DNA of 64,000 bases from Lentisalinibacter sp964427415 (GCA_964427415.1 CAYRUH010000013.1:14918-78917), one strand, 5' to 3'; numbered from the stretch's first letter, positions 46,214 to 55,023 are shown. Notes: generated by a model from the letters alone, not told the origin. Made by a program: numbers and translations.

Positions 46214-46311
46214 TTGACAGTGCCCGTGGCGAGGGTTGTGCCTGCCGCAGCAGTGTTAGGATGGCAGCTGCGGCGCGCGCTGGCGGCCGGAGCCAAGTAT
46301 GCCGGACCCCT

Positions 46312-46899
46312 ATGTCGAACCAACCCAACGCCATCCATACGAAACTTCAGGAGACGCTGGCTGCGGCCGGGGCAACCTGCGACGCGCCCGAGGCCCATGG
46401 CACCCTGTGCAGTCTTGTCTGCCTGCACGGCAGCCGCGCCGGAGCGCGCTGGATAGCGAGTCTGTTCGGCAAGGAGCCGGTGCAGGCCGATGCGCGCAGG
46501 GCGCTGCTGGACATAGCCAGCGAGACCGCAGCGGAACTCGAAGACCCGTCGTTTCATTTCGCGCCGCTGCTAGCGGGCGACGGGGCGCCGATGAGTGAGC
46601 GGGCGGGTGCGATGGCCCACTGGACCCAGGGATTCCTGCACGGATTCGGAGAGGCGGGCAACCGGCCGGCATTGGCGGAGCGGCTGGGACAGGAACCCCT
46701 GGGCGAGCTGATCGCCGACCTGAGCGAGATCACGCGGGCGACGGCCGGCGATGAGGCAGACGCGGAGGCAGACGCGGAGGACGACGAGGAGGCCTGGGCC
46801 GAGCTGGTCGAATACCTGCGCGTTGCCGTCCAGCTGTTTTACCTGGAACTGGCAGCGCTCCGGGGCGACCGGCACGAGGCGCCGTCCAAACTCCAGTAG
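46312..46899 (+). CDS. ygfB: YgfB/YecA-family (UPF0149) protein
   Basis: A 195-residue acidic alpha-helical protein with the UPF0149 pattern (A-P-E-A-H-G-T-L-C-S-L, F-L-H-G-F-G, D-D-E-E-A-W-A-E-L-V-E-Y-L-R-V-A-V-Q-L). In Pseudomonas, YgfB affects antibiotic resistance regulation. It precedes pepP-ubiH-ubiI, as in E. coli. ATG 46312; the open frame upstream is not family-like. Confidence 0.92.
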   Translation: MSNQPNAIHTKLQETLAAAGATCDAPEAHGTLCSLVCLHGSRAGARWIASLFGKEPVQADARRALLDIASETAAELEDPSFHFAPLLAGDGAPMSERAGAMAHWTQGFLHGFGEAGNRPALAERLGQEPLGELIADLSEITRATAGDEADAEADAEDDEEAWAELVEYLRVAVQLFYLELAALRGDRHEAPSKLQ

Positions 46900-46986
46900 C
46901 AGCCGCCGCGCGCCGCGGGCATCCCGCTCCGGTACAATGCGCTCTCACGCCCCGTGGGGCGCAAGAAGGCTGACCGAAAAGACCTC

Positions 46987-48291
46987 ATGAATCCGAGAGA
47001 ATTCGCCAGACGCCGCCGCCAGCTGATGCGCATGATGGGCCGCGACTCCATCGCCATCCTGCCCGCCTCACCCCTGCGCCATCGCAGCCGCGACGTGGAG
47101 TTCGGCTACCGGCAGGACAGCGACTTTTACTACCTCACCGGCTTCGCCGAGCCGGCGGCCGTCGCTGTGCTCGTGCCGGAGCGCGAGCAGGGCGAATTCG
47201 TGCTGTTCTGCCGCGAGCGCGACGCAGAGCGGGAGCAGTGGGACGGGCATCGTTCCGGCACGGAGGGAGCGGTCGAGACTTACGGTGCCGACGACGCCTT
47301 CCCGGTGGCCGATATCGACGACATCCTGCCCGGCCTGATGGAGTCGAAGCCGCGGGTGTTCTACACCATGGGCATCTACCAGGAATTCGATCACCGGGTC
47401 ACTGAATGGGTGAACACCCTGCGCCGCACGGTGAAGATGGGCGGACATACGCCGCAGGAGTTCGTGGCGCTGGACCACCTGCTGCACGACATGCGCCTGT
47501 ACAAGAGCCGCGCGGAGATCGCTGCCATGCGCAAGGCGGCAAAGATTGCCGTGGATGCGCACAAGCGGGCGATGCGGGTAACGAAGCCGGGCCTGCACGA
47601 GTACGAGGTGGAGGCGGAGTTCCTGCACGAGTTCCGCCGGCGCCGTGCCGAGCCCTCCTATCCGCCGATCGTGGGCGGCGGTGCGAACGCGTGCATCCTC
47701 CATTACACGGACAATGCGGCCGAGCTGGCCGACGGCGACCTGCTGCTGATCGATGCCGGCTGCGAGTACGACTACTACGCCTCGGACGTTACGCGCACGT
47801 TCCCCGTGAACGGTCGTTTCACACCGGAGCAGCTGGCCGTCTACGAGATCGTGCTGGAGGCCCAGCTCGCAGCCATCGACAAGACCCGCGCCGGCAATCA
47901 CTGGAACGATCCCCACGATGCGGCCGTGCGGGTGATCACCAAAGGGCTGAAGAAACTGAAGCTTCTCGACGGCAGTCTGCCGCGTCTGTTGAAAGACGAG
48001 GCCTACAAGCCGTACTTCATGCACCGCACCGGGCACTGGCTCGGCATGGACGTGCATGACGTCGGTGATTACAAGGTGGGCGACGAGTGGCGGGTGCTGG
48101 AGCCGGGCATGGTCATTACCGTCGAACCGGGTATCTACATTCCGGCGAAGCGCGGCGTACCCAAGCGCTATGCGGGCATCGGCGTGCGCATCGAGGACGA
48201 CGTGGCCGTGACCCGGGACGACCCGGACGTGCTGTCGAAGGGGCTGGCCAAAGCCCCGGATGAGGTCGAGGCGCTGATGGCGTCGGGATGA
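46987..48291 (+). CDS. pepP: Xaa-Pro aminopeptidase PepP
   Basis: Dimetal peptidase that removes N-terminal residues before proline. The 434-residue protein has the N-terminal creatinase-like domain, then the pita-bread fold with D-A-G-C-E-Y and D-V-T-R (metal Asp), H-R-T-G-H-W-L-G-M-D-V-H, V-E-P-G and I-E-D-D ligands. Start ATG at 46987, 87 bases after ygfB. Confidence 0.96.
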   Translation: MNPREFARRRRQLMRMMGRDSIAILPASPLRHRSRDVEFGYRQDSDFYYLTGFAEPAAVAVLVPEREQGEFVLFCRERDAEREQWDGHRSGTEGAVETYGADDAFPVADIDDILPGLMESKPRVFYTMGIYQEFDHRVTEWVNTLRRTVKMGGHTPQEFVALDHLLHDMRLYKSRAEIAAMRKAAKIAVDAHKRAMRVTKPGLHEYEVEAEFLHEFRRRRAEPSYPPIVGGGANACILHYTDNAAELADGDLLLIDAGCEYDYYASDVTRTFPVNGRFTPEQLAVYEIVLEAQLAAIDKTRAGNHWNDPHDAAVRVITKGLKKLKLLDGSLPRLLKDEAYKPYFMHRTGHWLGMDVHDVGDYKVGDEWRVLEPGMVITVEPGIYIPAKRGVPKRYAGIGVRIEDDVAVTRDDPDVLSKGLAKAPDEVEALMASG

Positions 48292-48295
48292 GAAC

Positions 48296-49525
48296 ATGAC
48301 CGAGCGATACGACATCATCATCGCGGGCGGCGGCATGGTGGGCGCGAGTCTCGCGCGGGCACTGGCGCCGCTCGATCTGCGGGTGGCCGTCGTCGAGCCG
48401 GTGGAGCCGGGCGCGGCGTCCCAGCCGAGCTTCGACGATCGCTCGACGGCCCTGTCACGGGCCAGTCAGCGGGCGTTCACCGCCATGGGCCTGTGGCCCG
48501 CCATCGCGAAAGCCGCCACGCCCATTCGCGCCATCCATGTATCGGACCGGGGCAGCTTCGGCTTGTGCCGCATCGAGGCGCAAGAGCAGGGCGTTGAGGC
48601 CCTCGGCTACGTCGTGGTGAACCGGGTGCTGGGACAGACACTGCTCGCGAGCCTGTCGGGGGAAGGCGGACCCCATCTTTATCGCCCGGCGAGGATCACC
48701 GCCGTGACGCAGACGGACGATTCGGTGACCGCTACGGTGGCCTGGGCGGACGGTGAGCGCGAGGAACGGCTGGAGGCGGCGCTCCTCGTCGCGGCCGACG
48801 GAGCACGCTCGGCCGTACGCGCCGCCGTCGGCATCGGCATGCAGGAGCGTCCCTACGGTCAGGTGGCCATCACCGGCAATCTGGCGACTTCCCGTGCCCA
48901 CGACAATATTGCTTACGAGCGTTTCACGAAGGACGGTCCGGTAGCGTTGCTGCCGTTCGGCGAGGGCCGCAGCGCATTCGTCTGGACGCTGCCGCCCGCG
49001 GAGGCGGAGCGGGCGACGGCGCTGGCCGATGCGCCGTTCCTGGCAGAGTTCCAGGCCGTCTTCGGCTGGCGTCTCGGCCGTCTGAGCCGGGTGGGCCGTC
49101 GCGTGGCCTATCCGCTCTCGCTGACCCGCGCCGAGCGCCTGCATGCCGGGCGCGTCGTCGCCATCGGCAATGCGGCGCACGGGCTGCACCCGGTCGCGGG
49201 GCAGGGCTACAACCTGGGCATGCGTGACGTGGCGGCACTGGCCGATCTGGTCGCAGAGGCCATGGCGGAAGGCGACGACCCGGGCAGCCCTGCGCTGCTC
49301 GCACGCTATGCGCGGTGGCGCCGCGGGGATCAGCGCAAGGTGGTGGGCTTCACGGACGGCCTGGTGCGCTTGTTCGGCAGCGAGCGCGAGACGGCCCGCG
49401 CCGCCCGCGGCATCGGCATGCTCGGTCTCGATATCATCCCCGGTGCTAAGCGGGCATTCGCGCGCCACACCATGGGGCTGGCCGGGCGCCTGCCGCGTCT
49501 GTCCCGGGGGGTGCCGCTCAGGTGA
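48296..49525 (+). CDS. ubiH: Ubiquinone biosynthesis FAD hydroxylase UbiH
   Basis: 2-polyprenyl-6-methoxyphenol hydroxylase, an inner-membrane-associated flavoprotein. The 409-residue protein has the FAD motif A-G-G-G-M-V-G-A at the start, D-G-A-R-S-A-V-R in the middle and G-N-A-A-H-G-L-H-P-V-A-G-Q-G-Y-N-L-G near residue 290. It begins four bases after pepP; its stop overlaps the GTG of ubiI. Confidence 0.94.
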   Translation: MTERYDIIIAGGGMVGASLARALAPLDLRVAVVEPVEPGAASQPSFDDRSTALSRASQRAFTAMGLWPAIAKAATPIRAIHVSDRGSFGLCRIEAQEQGVEALGYVVVNRVLGQTLLASLSGEGGPHLYRPARITAVTQTDDSVTATVAWADGEREERLEAALLVAADGARSAVRAAVGIGMQERPYGQVAITGNLATSRAHDNIAYERFTKDGPVALLPFGEGRSAFVWTLPPAEAERATALADAPFLAEFQAVFGWRLGRLSRVGRRVAYPLSLTRAERLHAGRVVAIGNAAHGLHPVAGQGYNLGMRDVAALADLVAEAMAEGDDPGSPALLARYARWRRGDQRKVVGFTDGLVRLFGSERETARAARGIGMLGLDIIPGAKRAFARHTMGLAGRLPRLSRGVPLR

Positions 49526-50733
49526 GACCGGAGGTCGACGTCGCCATCGTCGGAGCGGGCATGGTCGGCCTGGCGCTGGCCGCGCTGCTCCGTCGGACAG
49601 ACGATTCCCTCCGCCTCGCCGTGATCGACGCCGGTGCCCCGCCGGCCTTCGACGAGAGCGCCGACGTCGGTTTGCGAGTCTCCGCCGTTTCGCCCGCTTC
49701 CGCCGCGCTGCTGGAGTGCTGCGGCGGGTGGGAGGTGTTGGAGCGCGCGCGCATGGGGACCTACGCTGCCATGTGCGTCTGGGATGCCCGCGGCACGGCG
49801 GACGGGAGTGAGGCCGTACGCTTCAGCGCCGACGAACTCGGCCTGCCGGAACTCGGGCACATCGTCGAAAACGAACTGATCCGGGATGCTCTGTACGGAG
49901 CGCTGTGCCGTGAGGAGGCTGCCCTGCGCTGGCAATTCGACGCCCGGGTTGAGGGCTTCGAGGCGGGTGAGCGCGCGGCCAGGCTCGCCCTGGCCGACGG
50001 CGGCTGCGTCGACGCCGCACTGGTCGTGGGCGCGGATGGTGCCCGTTCCGCCGTGCGCGGACTGGCAGGGCTTCCGGTGCGCAGCCGGCGTTACCCCCAG
50101 GATGCCCTCGTGACCCACGTGCGGCCCGAGCGTGACCATCGCCGGACTGCGTGGCAGCGCTTTCTGCCTTCCGGGCCCGTGGCACTGCTGCCGCTGGGCG
50201 ATGGGCGCTGCTCGGTCGTCTGGTCCACCGACACTGCTGACTGCGAACAGTTGATGGCCCTCGACGACGACGAGCTTGGCGCGTGCCTGACCGAGGCCAC
50301 GGACCGCGTGCTCGGCAGGCTCATGGTGGCCGGCCCGAGAGGGAGCTTCCCGCTGGCCGCCTCCTACGCCCCGGACTATGTCGGTCATCGACTGGTACTG
50401 GTCGGCGACGCAGCCCATTCCGTGCATCCGCTGGCCGGTCAGGGCGTGAATCTCGGTTTCAGCGACGCCGGCGAACTGGCGCGCTGTGTCACGGCGGCCC
50501 GGCGCGGCGGCGAGGACCCCGGCGACCGGCCCGTGCTGCGGCGCTACGAGCGGGCGCGCAAGGGCGATAACATGCGCACGCTGTTGTTTCTGGATGCTCT
50601 GCAACGTTTATTCGGCGTGCAGTCACCGGCCGTGGCTCGGCTCCGTATGGACGGCATGCGCCTGTTCAATCGCATCGGCCCGCTGAAGCGGATGGCGGTG
50701 CGCCACGCCACGGGACTGGCGGAGACGGCCTGA
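49522..50733 (+). CDS. ubiI: Ubiquinone biosynthesis FAD hydroxylase (UbiI/VisC-like)
   Basis: Second member of the UbiH/UbiF/UbiI family, 403 residues, with A-G-M-V-G-L-A-L-A at the N-terminus, G-A-D-G-A-R-S-A-V-R and G-D-A-A-H-S-V-H-P-L-A-G-Q-G-V-N-L-G. By position after ubiH it is the C5 hydroxylase UbiI. GTG start in a four-base overlap. With coq7 elsewhere in the window, all three ring hydroxylation positions may be covered. Confidence 0.9.
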   Translation: MRPEVDVAIVGAGMVGLALAALLRRTDDSLRLAVIDAGAPPAFDESADVGLRVSAVSPASAALLECCGGWEVLERARMGTYAAMCVWDARGTADGSEAVRFSADELGLPELGHIVENELIRDALYGALCREEAALRWQFDARVEGFEAGERAARLALADGGCVDAALVVGADGARSAVRGLAGLPVRSRRYPQDALVTHVRPERDHRRTAWQRFLPSGPVALLPLGDGRCSVVWSTDTADCEQLMALDDDELGACLTEATDRVLGRLMVAGPRGSFPLAASYAPDYVGHRLVLVGDAAHSVHPLAGQGVNLGFSDAGELARCVTAARRGGEDPGDRPVLRRYERARKGDNMRTLLFLDALQRLFGVQSPAVARLRMDGMRLFNRIGPLKRMAVRHATGLAETA

Positions 50734-50749
50734 CGGCCGCGACGGCGAC

Positions 50750-52270
50750 ATGGCCAGACGCTACCTCATCGTCATCGCCGCGCTGCTCACCGTGGCGGGG
50801 CTGTCGATGTTCATCTACAAGTGGCAGGTGCTGGGCCTGCCGGTCACCGAGGACCAGCAGACTACCGTGTGGACCGTCGAGGCGGCGGTCAGCTTCATCG
50901 GCGGCCCCGGTTCCATCAAGGCGACCCTGCAGCTGCCGACGCTGACACCGGGCTACACGCTGCTTACCGAGAATTCCGTATCCAAGGGGTACGGCTTCAG
51001 CGTCAATTTCGACAGTGGCGGCCGCGAGGCGCAGTGGGCGATCCGCCGTGCCGACGGCCCGCAAACGCTCTATTACCGCGCCGTGCTCTACGAGGACCCG
51101 TCCAGCCGCCAGTCGGACACGACGCCGCCCTTCCCGCCGCCGCCGACACTGGAGGAACCCTTCAACACCGCCATGCAGGTGCTGGTGGATGAGGTGCGCG
51201 AGCAGTCCGCGGACCCGGCCTCGTTCACCGCCGAGCTGCTGCACCGCCTGAACGATCCGTCGCCGGGGCAGAACGTCGAGCTGCTGCTCGGCCTGTCCGA
51301 GAGCCGCCCCGGTTTTGTGTCGACGGTAACGAAGATACTCGCGGCGGCGCGTATCCCCGCCCGCATGATGCGCGGCATCATGCTGACGGGCCAGAGCCGC
51401 CAGGCCGAGATCATTCCCTGGCTGGAGATCCACGACGGGTTTCGCTGGGTGAACTTCGACCCCCGTACGGGCGAGGAAGGCCTGCCGGACGACTACCTGG
51501 TCTGGTGGCGCGGCTCCCAGCAACTGGCGACCGTGCAGGGCGGCAGCGGACTCGCGGTGAATCTGGCCGTGCAGCGGAATCAGCTCGATACCCTGGAGGT
51601 GGCGGGCCAGCGGGCGGAGAAACGCCGCTCCCGGCTGGTGGAGTTCTCCCTGTTCAGCCTGCCGATCCGCACCCAGGCCGTTTACTCGGTGCTGCTGATG
51701 ATCCCGATCGGCGCACTGGTGATGGTGTTCATGCGCAACTTCGTCGGCGTCGAGACATTCGGCACGTTCATGCCCGTGCTGATCGCACTCGCGTTTCGGG
51801 AGACACAGCTGATCGGGGGCATCCTGCTGTTCACCCTGCTGGTCTCCCTCGGTCTGTCGATCCGCTTCCTGCTCGAACGTCTCCGGCTCCTGCTTGTGCC
51901 GCGGCTGACGGCCGTGCTGATCGTGGTGGTGCTGCTGATGCTCCTTATCAGCATTGTCTTCCACAAGCTCGGCATCGAGACCGGCCTGTCGGTGGCGCTG
52001 TTCCCCATGGTGATCATCGCCATGACCATCGAGCGGATGTCCGTGATCTGGGAGGAGCGGGGACCGAAGGATGCCATCACTGCGGGCCTCGGCAGCCTGG
52101 TGGTCGCGGCGCTCGCTTATCTGGCGATGGGGATCGACTGGCTGCAGCACATGGTCTTCACCTTCCCGGAGCTGCTCCTGATCGTGCTGGCTCTCGTGCT
52201 GCTCGCCGGCCGCTACACCGGTTATCGGCTGACGGAACTCACACGTTTCCGCGGGGTGCTGGAGCAATGA
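50750..52270 (+). CDS. Inactive transglutaminase-like domain fused to a 7TM domain (UUP1-type)
   Basis: The 506-residue protein has one N-terminal helix (about 5-23), a periplasmic beta-rich and transglutaminase-like region (about 30-300) that appears to lack the Cys-His-Asp triad (no catalytic cysteine in the T-K-I-L-A-A-A-R-I-P-A-R segment), and a C-terminal block of about seven helices (about 305-490). It fits the Transglut_i_TM plus 7TM_transglut architecture. Members are linked to RimK-type ATP-grasp ligases, such as the next gene, which overlaps it by four bases, and usually to an ATP-dependent zinc protease. Role unknown; peptide or amino-acid conjugation at the membrane is a common proposal. 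Confidence 0.87.
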   Translation: MARRYLIVIAALLTVAGLSMFIYKWQVLGLPVTEDQQTTVWTVEAAVSFIGGPGSIKATLQLPTLTPGYTLLTENSVSKGYGFSVNFDSGGREAQWAIRRADGPQTLYYRAVLYEDPSSRQSDTTPPFPPPPTLEEPFNTAMQVLVDEVREQSADPASFTAELLHRLNDPSPGQNVELLLGLSESRPGFVSTVTKILAAARIPARMMRGIMLTGQSRQAEIIPWLEIHDGFRWVNFDPRTGEEGLPDDYLVWWRGSQQLATVQGGSGLAVNLAVQRNQLDTLEVAGQRAEKRRSRLVEFSLFSLPIRTQAVYSVLLMIPIGALVMVFMRNFVGVETFGTFMPVLIALAFRETQLIGGILLFTLLVSLGLSIRFLLERLRLLLVPRLTAVLIVVVLLMLLISIVFHKLGIETGLSVALFPMVIIAMTIERMSVIWEERGPKDAITAGLGSLVVAALAYLAMGIDWLQHMVFTFPELLLIVLALVLLAGRYTGYRLTELTRFRGVLEQ

Positions 52271-53241
52271 GTCCCCGCCTGTTCGATCCCCGCGCGAGAG
52301 CGCGTGCATTGCGCGCGGCCGGCGTCCTCGGTCTGAACCAGCGCAACGCCCGGTTCATCATGGAGCACAACCAGCGCCGCTATTATCCGTGCGTGGACGA
52401 CAAGGTGCTCACCAAGAAGCTCGCCATCGAGGCAGGCATGGCGGTGCCCGAACTCTACGGCATCATCGACAACCAGGGCGATACGGGCCGCATACCCCAG
52501 ATCGTGGGCGATCACCAGAGCTTCGTGGTGAAACCGGCCCACGGCAGCGGCGGCGATGGCATCGTCGTGGTGTCCGGCCGGCGGCGTGATCTCTATCGCC
52601 TGGTGGACGGTCAGATCTGGGACAGCGATACCTTCGATTTCCATGTCTCGAATATCGTCGGCGGTCAGTACAGCCTCACCGGCGAGCCGGATACGGCGTT
52701 GATCGAATACTGCGTGCAATTCGATCCGCTGTTCGAGCAGGTCAGTTTCCAGGGCGTGCCGGACATTCGGGTGATCACCTACCGGGGTTATCCGGTGATG
52801 GCCATGGTGCGTCTGCCCACCAAGGCATCACACGGCAAGGCGAATCTCCACCAGGGCGCGGTCGGCGCCGGCATTGACATGGCCGGCGGTGTCACGCTGG
52901 ATGGCGTCAGGGGCAACCAGATCGTGGAGGAGCATCCCGACACCTGCCATCCCATCGCCGGGCTGCGGATCCCCGGCTGGGACTTCATCCTGACTTCGGC
53001 GGCAAGGGCCATTGACGTCACCAGTCTCGGCTACGTCGGTGTGGACATGGTGCTCGATCGGGATCTCGGTCCGCTGATCCTGGAGATGAATGCGCGACCC
53101 GGGCTCAATATCCAGCTGGCGAACCGCGCCGGCCTGCGGCCCCGGCTGGAGATGGTGGATCGGGATTACGATGCGGCGGCGACGCCGGCCGACCGGGCAG
53201 CCTTCGCGCGGGCCCGCTTCCCCGCGCACCGAAACCCGTAG
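52267..53241 (+). CDS. Alpha-L-glutamate ligase-like ATP-grasp protein
   Basis: A 324-residue RimK-type ATP-grasp protein: substrate-binding start with G-L-N-Q-R-N, V-D-D-K-V-L-T-K-K, the ATP lysine in F-V-V-K-P-A-H-G-S-G-G-D-G-I, K-A-N-L-H-Q-G-A-V-G and the metal site L-E-M-N-A-R-P-G-L-N-I-Q. It likely joins an amino acid to an unknown acceptor. The ATG overlaps the stop of the 7TM gene. The third usual partner, a RimK-associated zinc protease, is not seen beside it. Confidence 0.9.
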   Translation: MSPRLFDPRARARALRAAGVLGLNQRNARFIMEHNQRRYYPCVDDKVLTKKLAIEAGMAVPELYGIIDNQGDTGRIPQIVGDHQSFVVKPAHGSGGDGIVVVSGRRRDLYRLVDGQIWDSDTFDFHVSNIVGGQYSLTGEPDTALIEYCVQFDPLFEQVSFQGVPDIRVITYRGYPVMAMVRLPTKASHGKANLHQGAVGAGIDMAGGVTLDGVRGNQIVEEHPDTCHPIAGLRIPGWDFILTSAARAIDVTSLGYVGVDMVLDRDLGPLILEMNARPGLNIQLANRAGLRPRLEMVDRDYDAAATPADRAAFARARFPAHRNP

Positions 53242-53333
53242 GGCCTTCAGGCCCGATTCAGGCCCGATTCCTTACCGTCAGGTGAGATGGTGGATCGGGG
53301 ACGGGTCGGGGATGGCTCGGGCCTGAAGGCCCT
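53240..53333. terminator. 17-bp perfect inverted repeat between convergent genes
   Basis: AGGGCCTTCAGGCCCGA (53240-53256) and its exact complement (53317-53333) face each other across 60 bases that hold a second copy of AGGCCCGATTC. It ends the ATP-grasp gene and phhA, which converge. The long loop is unusual for an intrinsic terminator; each arm also folds on itself (GGGCCTTCAGGCCC), so two smaller bidirectional hairpins are likely. Confidence 0.55.
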
Positions 53334-53342
53334 CCTGCGTTT

Positions 53343-54146
53343 TCAGGCGCTCATCGTTGCCGGCAGTGGCGGGAATTTCGGCGGCCGGTCGCCCAGTCTG
53401 CGCGCTTCGCGGATCATCGCCGGCAGGTCACTCTTCGCCAGGTCGAACAGCTGGTCAAAACTCTCCAGGACGAAATACAGCGGCTGGTAGATGTCGATGC
53501 GGTAGGGCGTGCGCAGCGCCTCGATCGGATCGAAGGGCATGCGCTCCGGCTCGTCGCTCTCCACTGCGTAGCGGGTCTCCCCCGGCGAGGAGCAGATGCC
53601 AGCGCCGTAGCTGCGGATTCCCTCGTCAGTGCGGATCAGGCCGAACTCCACGGTGAACCAGTAGAGTCGCGCCAGCATATCCCGGTCGGCGTCGCTCGCT
53701 TCCAGGCCGGTCTTCCCGTAGGCCTCCGTGAAGGCGGCGAAGCGGCTGTCCGTGAGATGCGGCGTGTGGCCGAAGATCTCGTGGAAGATGTCCGGCTCCT
53801 CCAGGTAATCGAGTTCTTCCGGTGCGCGGATGAACGAGGCTGCCGGGAACCGGCGGTTCGCCAGCAGCGAGAAGAACTCGTCCAGCGGTATCAGTGCGGG
53901 TACCGGTTTGACACCCCAGCCGGTGCACTCCTGCAGCACGGCGGAGACCTCCGGACACTGGGGCACCCTGTCCTCGGGCAGTCCCAGCACATCCAGTGCC
54001 TCGATGAACGCGCGGCAGGCCCGGCCGGGCAGCACCTGCTTCTGCCGGGTGATCAGCTCACGCCAGACAGCATTCTCCCCGTCGGTGTAGTGGATCAGGC
54101 CGTCGGCGTCCGGTGTCTTGGCCGTGTAGGTGATTCCTTTGCCCAT
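53343..54146 (-). CDS. phhA: Phenylalanine 4-monooxygenase
   Basis: Tetrahydropterin- and iron-dependent conversion of phenylalanine to tyrosine. The 267-residue bacterial-size enzyme has the iron ligands H122 and H127 in H-E-I-F-G-H and E167 in Y-W-F-T-V-E-F-G-L, plus the P-D-I-F-H-E segment. Start ATG 54146. No pterin carbinolamine dehydratase (phhB) is adjacent. It is divergent from an Lrp-type regulator that probably controls it. Confidence 0.96.
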   Translation of the reverse strand: MGKGITYTAKTPDADGLIHYTDGENAVWRELITRQKQVLPGRACRAFIEALDVLGLPEDRVPQCPEVSAVLQECTGWGVKPVPALIPLDEFFSLLANRRFPAASFIRAPEELDYLEEPDIFHEIFGHTPHLTDSRFAAFTEAYGKTGLEASDADRDMLARLYWFTVEFGLIRTDEGIRSYGAGICSSPGETRYAVESDEPERMPFDPIEALRTPYRIDIYQPLYFVLESFDQLFDLAKSDLPAMIREARRLGDRPPKFPPLPATMSA

Positions 54147-54272
54147 GGTTCTGCCGTTGTTTGTACCTGAGAAAAGAATAACTCCCAGAGGGCGAAAGAC
54201 CATTCCAAATTTGCATATTATTCGCTATAAAGGGCAAGCTTATTTCTTTTAATTGCTATTTTTAAGAAAATC

Positions 54273-54731
54273 TTGCCTATAGACAGCTATGACCGCCGCA
54301 TCCTCTCGGTGCTGCAGCGTGACGCCCGCATCTCCAATCAGCAGCTCGCGAAGGAGGTGGGCCTGTCGCCGTCACCCTGCTGGCGGCGGGTCCGGCGCCT
54401 GGAGGAGTCCGGCGTCATCGAACAATATGTGGCGCGGCTCTCACGCCAGGAACTCGGCTTTCCCGTGCTCGCCTACGTGCAGATATCACTCGAGGATCAT
54501 CATCCCGATACCATCCGGGAGTTCGACGAGATGATCCGCCGTTGTGACGAGGTGCAGGAGTGCTGCTCGATGAGCGGCCAGTACGACTATCTGATCAGGG
54601 TGGTCGCCCGGGACATGGAGGGTTATGAGGACTTCCTGAGCGGCAAGCTGCTGCGCCTCACGGGTGTGCAGACGGCCAACACCAGTTTCGTGCTCAAGCA
54701 GAAGAAGTCCACGTCCGCGCTGCCGCTCTGA
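54273..54731 (+). CDS. Lrp/AsnC-family transcriptional regulator
   Basis: The 152-residue protein has an N-terminal HTH (S-Y-D-R-R-I-L-S-V-L-Q-R-D-A-R-I-S-N-Q-Q-L, then S-P-S-P-C-W-R-R-V-R-R-L) and a C-terminal RAM ligand-binding domain (about 66-145, S-G-Q-Y-D-Y-L-I-R-V). The start is TTG at 54273, as no ATG is in frame near the conserved D-R-R-I-L; no strong ribosome site precedes it. The 126-base region shared with phhA contains a markedly AT-rich block (about 54200-54270), with a possible TATAAA -10 at 54226-54231. Likely effector: an aromatic amino acid, by analogy and context. Confidence 0.9.
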   Translation: MPIDSYDRRILSVLQRDARISNQQLAKEVGLSPSPCWRRVRRLEESGVIEQYVARLSRQELGFPVLAYVQISLEDHHPDTIREFDEMIRRCDEVQECCSMSGQYDYLIRVVARDMEGYEDFLSGKLLRLTGVQTANTSFVLKQKKSTSALPL

Positions 54732-54743
54732 TCGTCTGCCGGC

Positions 54744-54773
54744 TGGTCACCCGGTCGGCGGATACGTTATCAT
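54744..54773 (+). promoter_or_regulatory. Candidate promoter of the glycine cleavage operon
   Basis: TGGTCA (four of six consensus bases), 18-base spacer, TATCAT (five of six) at 54768-54773. Predicted start near 54780, just before the first riboswitch aptamer. Confidence 0.45.
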
Positions 54774-54792
54774 CCCGGGCCTGATCGACAGG

Positions 54793-54976
54793 CTCCGCGG
54801 GAGAGTATCCGGCACGACCGGATCGCCGAAGGCGCAACACGCCCGGAAACGCTCAGGCATAGGGACTGCGGACGCTGATTGGCTCTGGAGAGTGGCCGGT
54901 GACGGCCCACCGAAGGTGTGCGGCGGAAGGCCCATCGCGAGGCCCGCCCGATCTCTCAGGTAACCGGACAGAGGGG
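54793..54976 (+). promoter_or_regulatory. Tandem glycine riboswitch
   Basis: Two glycine aptamers in a row. Aptamer I (about 54793-54871) has GGGAGAG, a GCCGAAGGCGCAA core and CGCTCAGGCATAGGGAC. Aptamer II (about 54884-54976) has GGAGAG, ACCGAAGG and CTCTCAGGTAACCGGACAGAGGGG. The GAGAG / CTCTC P1-P3 partners and the CCGAAGG and CUCAGG core sequences are the family hallmarks. It precedes gcvT by about 48 bases and should turn the operon on when glycine is abundant. Whether control is by termination or translation cannot be told; the final stem ends well before the gcvT ribosome site. Confidence 0.93.
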
Positions 54977-55023
54977 CGATGGACGAGGACGTCCGTCGCT
55001 TTCCTGTCAGCCGAGGAGCCAGC

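Noticed and set aside
46214..46242. TTGACA at 46214-46219 as a plus-strand promoter for ygfB
   Set aside because: The correctly spaced position reads TGTGCC, a poor -10; the overlapping minus-strand promoter is much better.
54979..55023. Earlier gcvT start at ATG 54979
   Set aside because: It is only two bases after the riboswitch's GAGGGG and adds 15 residues not typical of GcvT; the ATG at 55024 has a well-spaced ribosome site.
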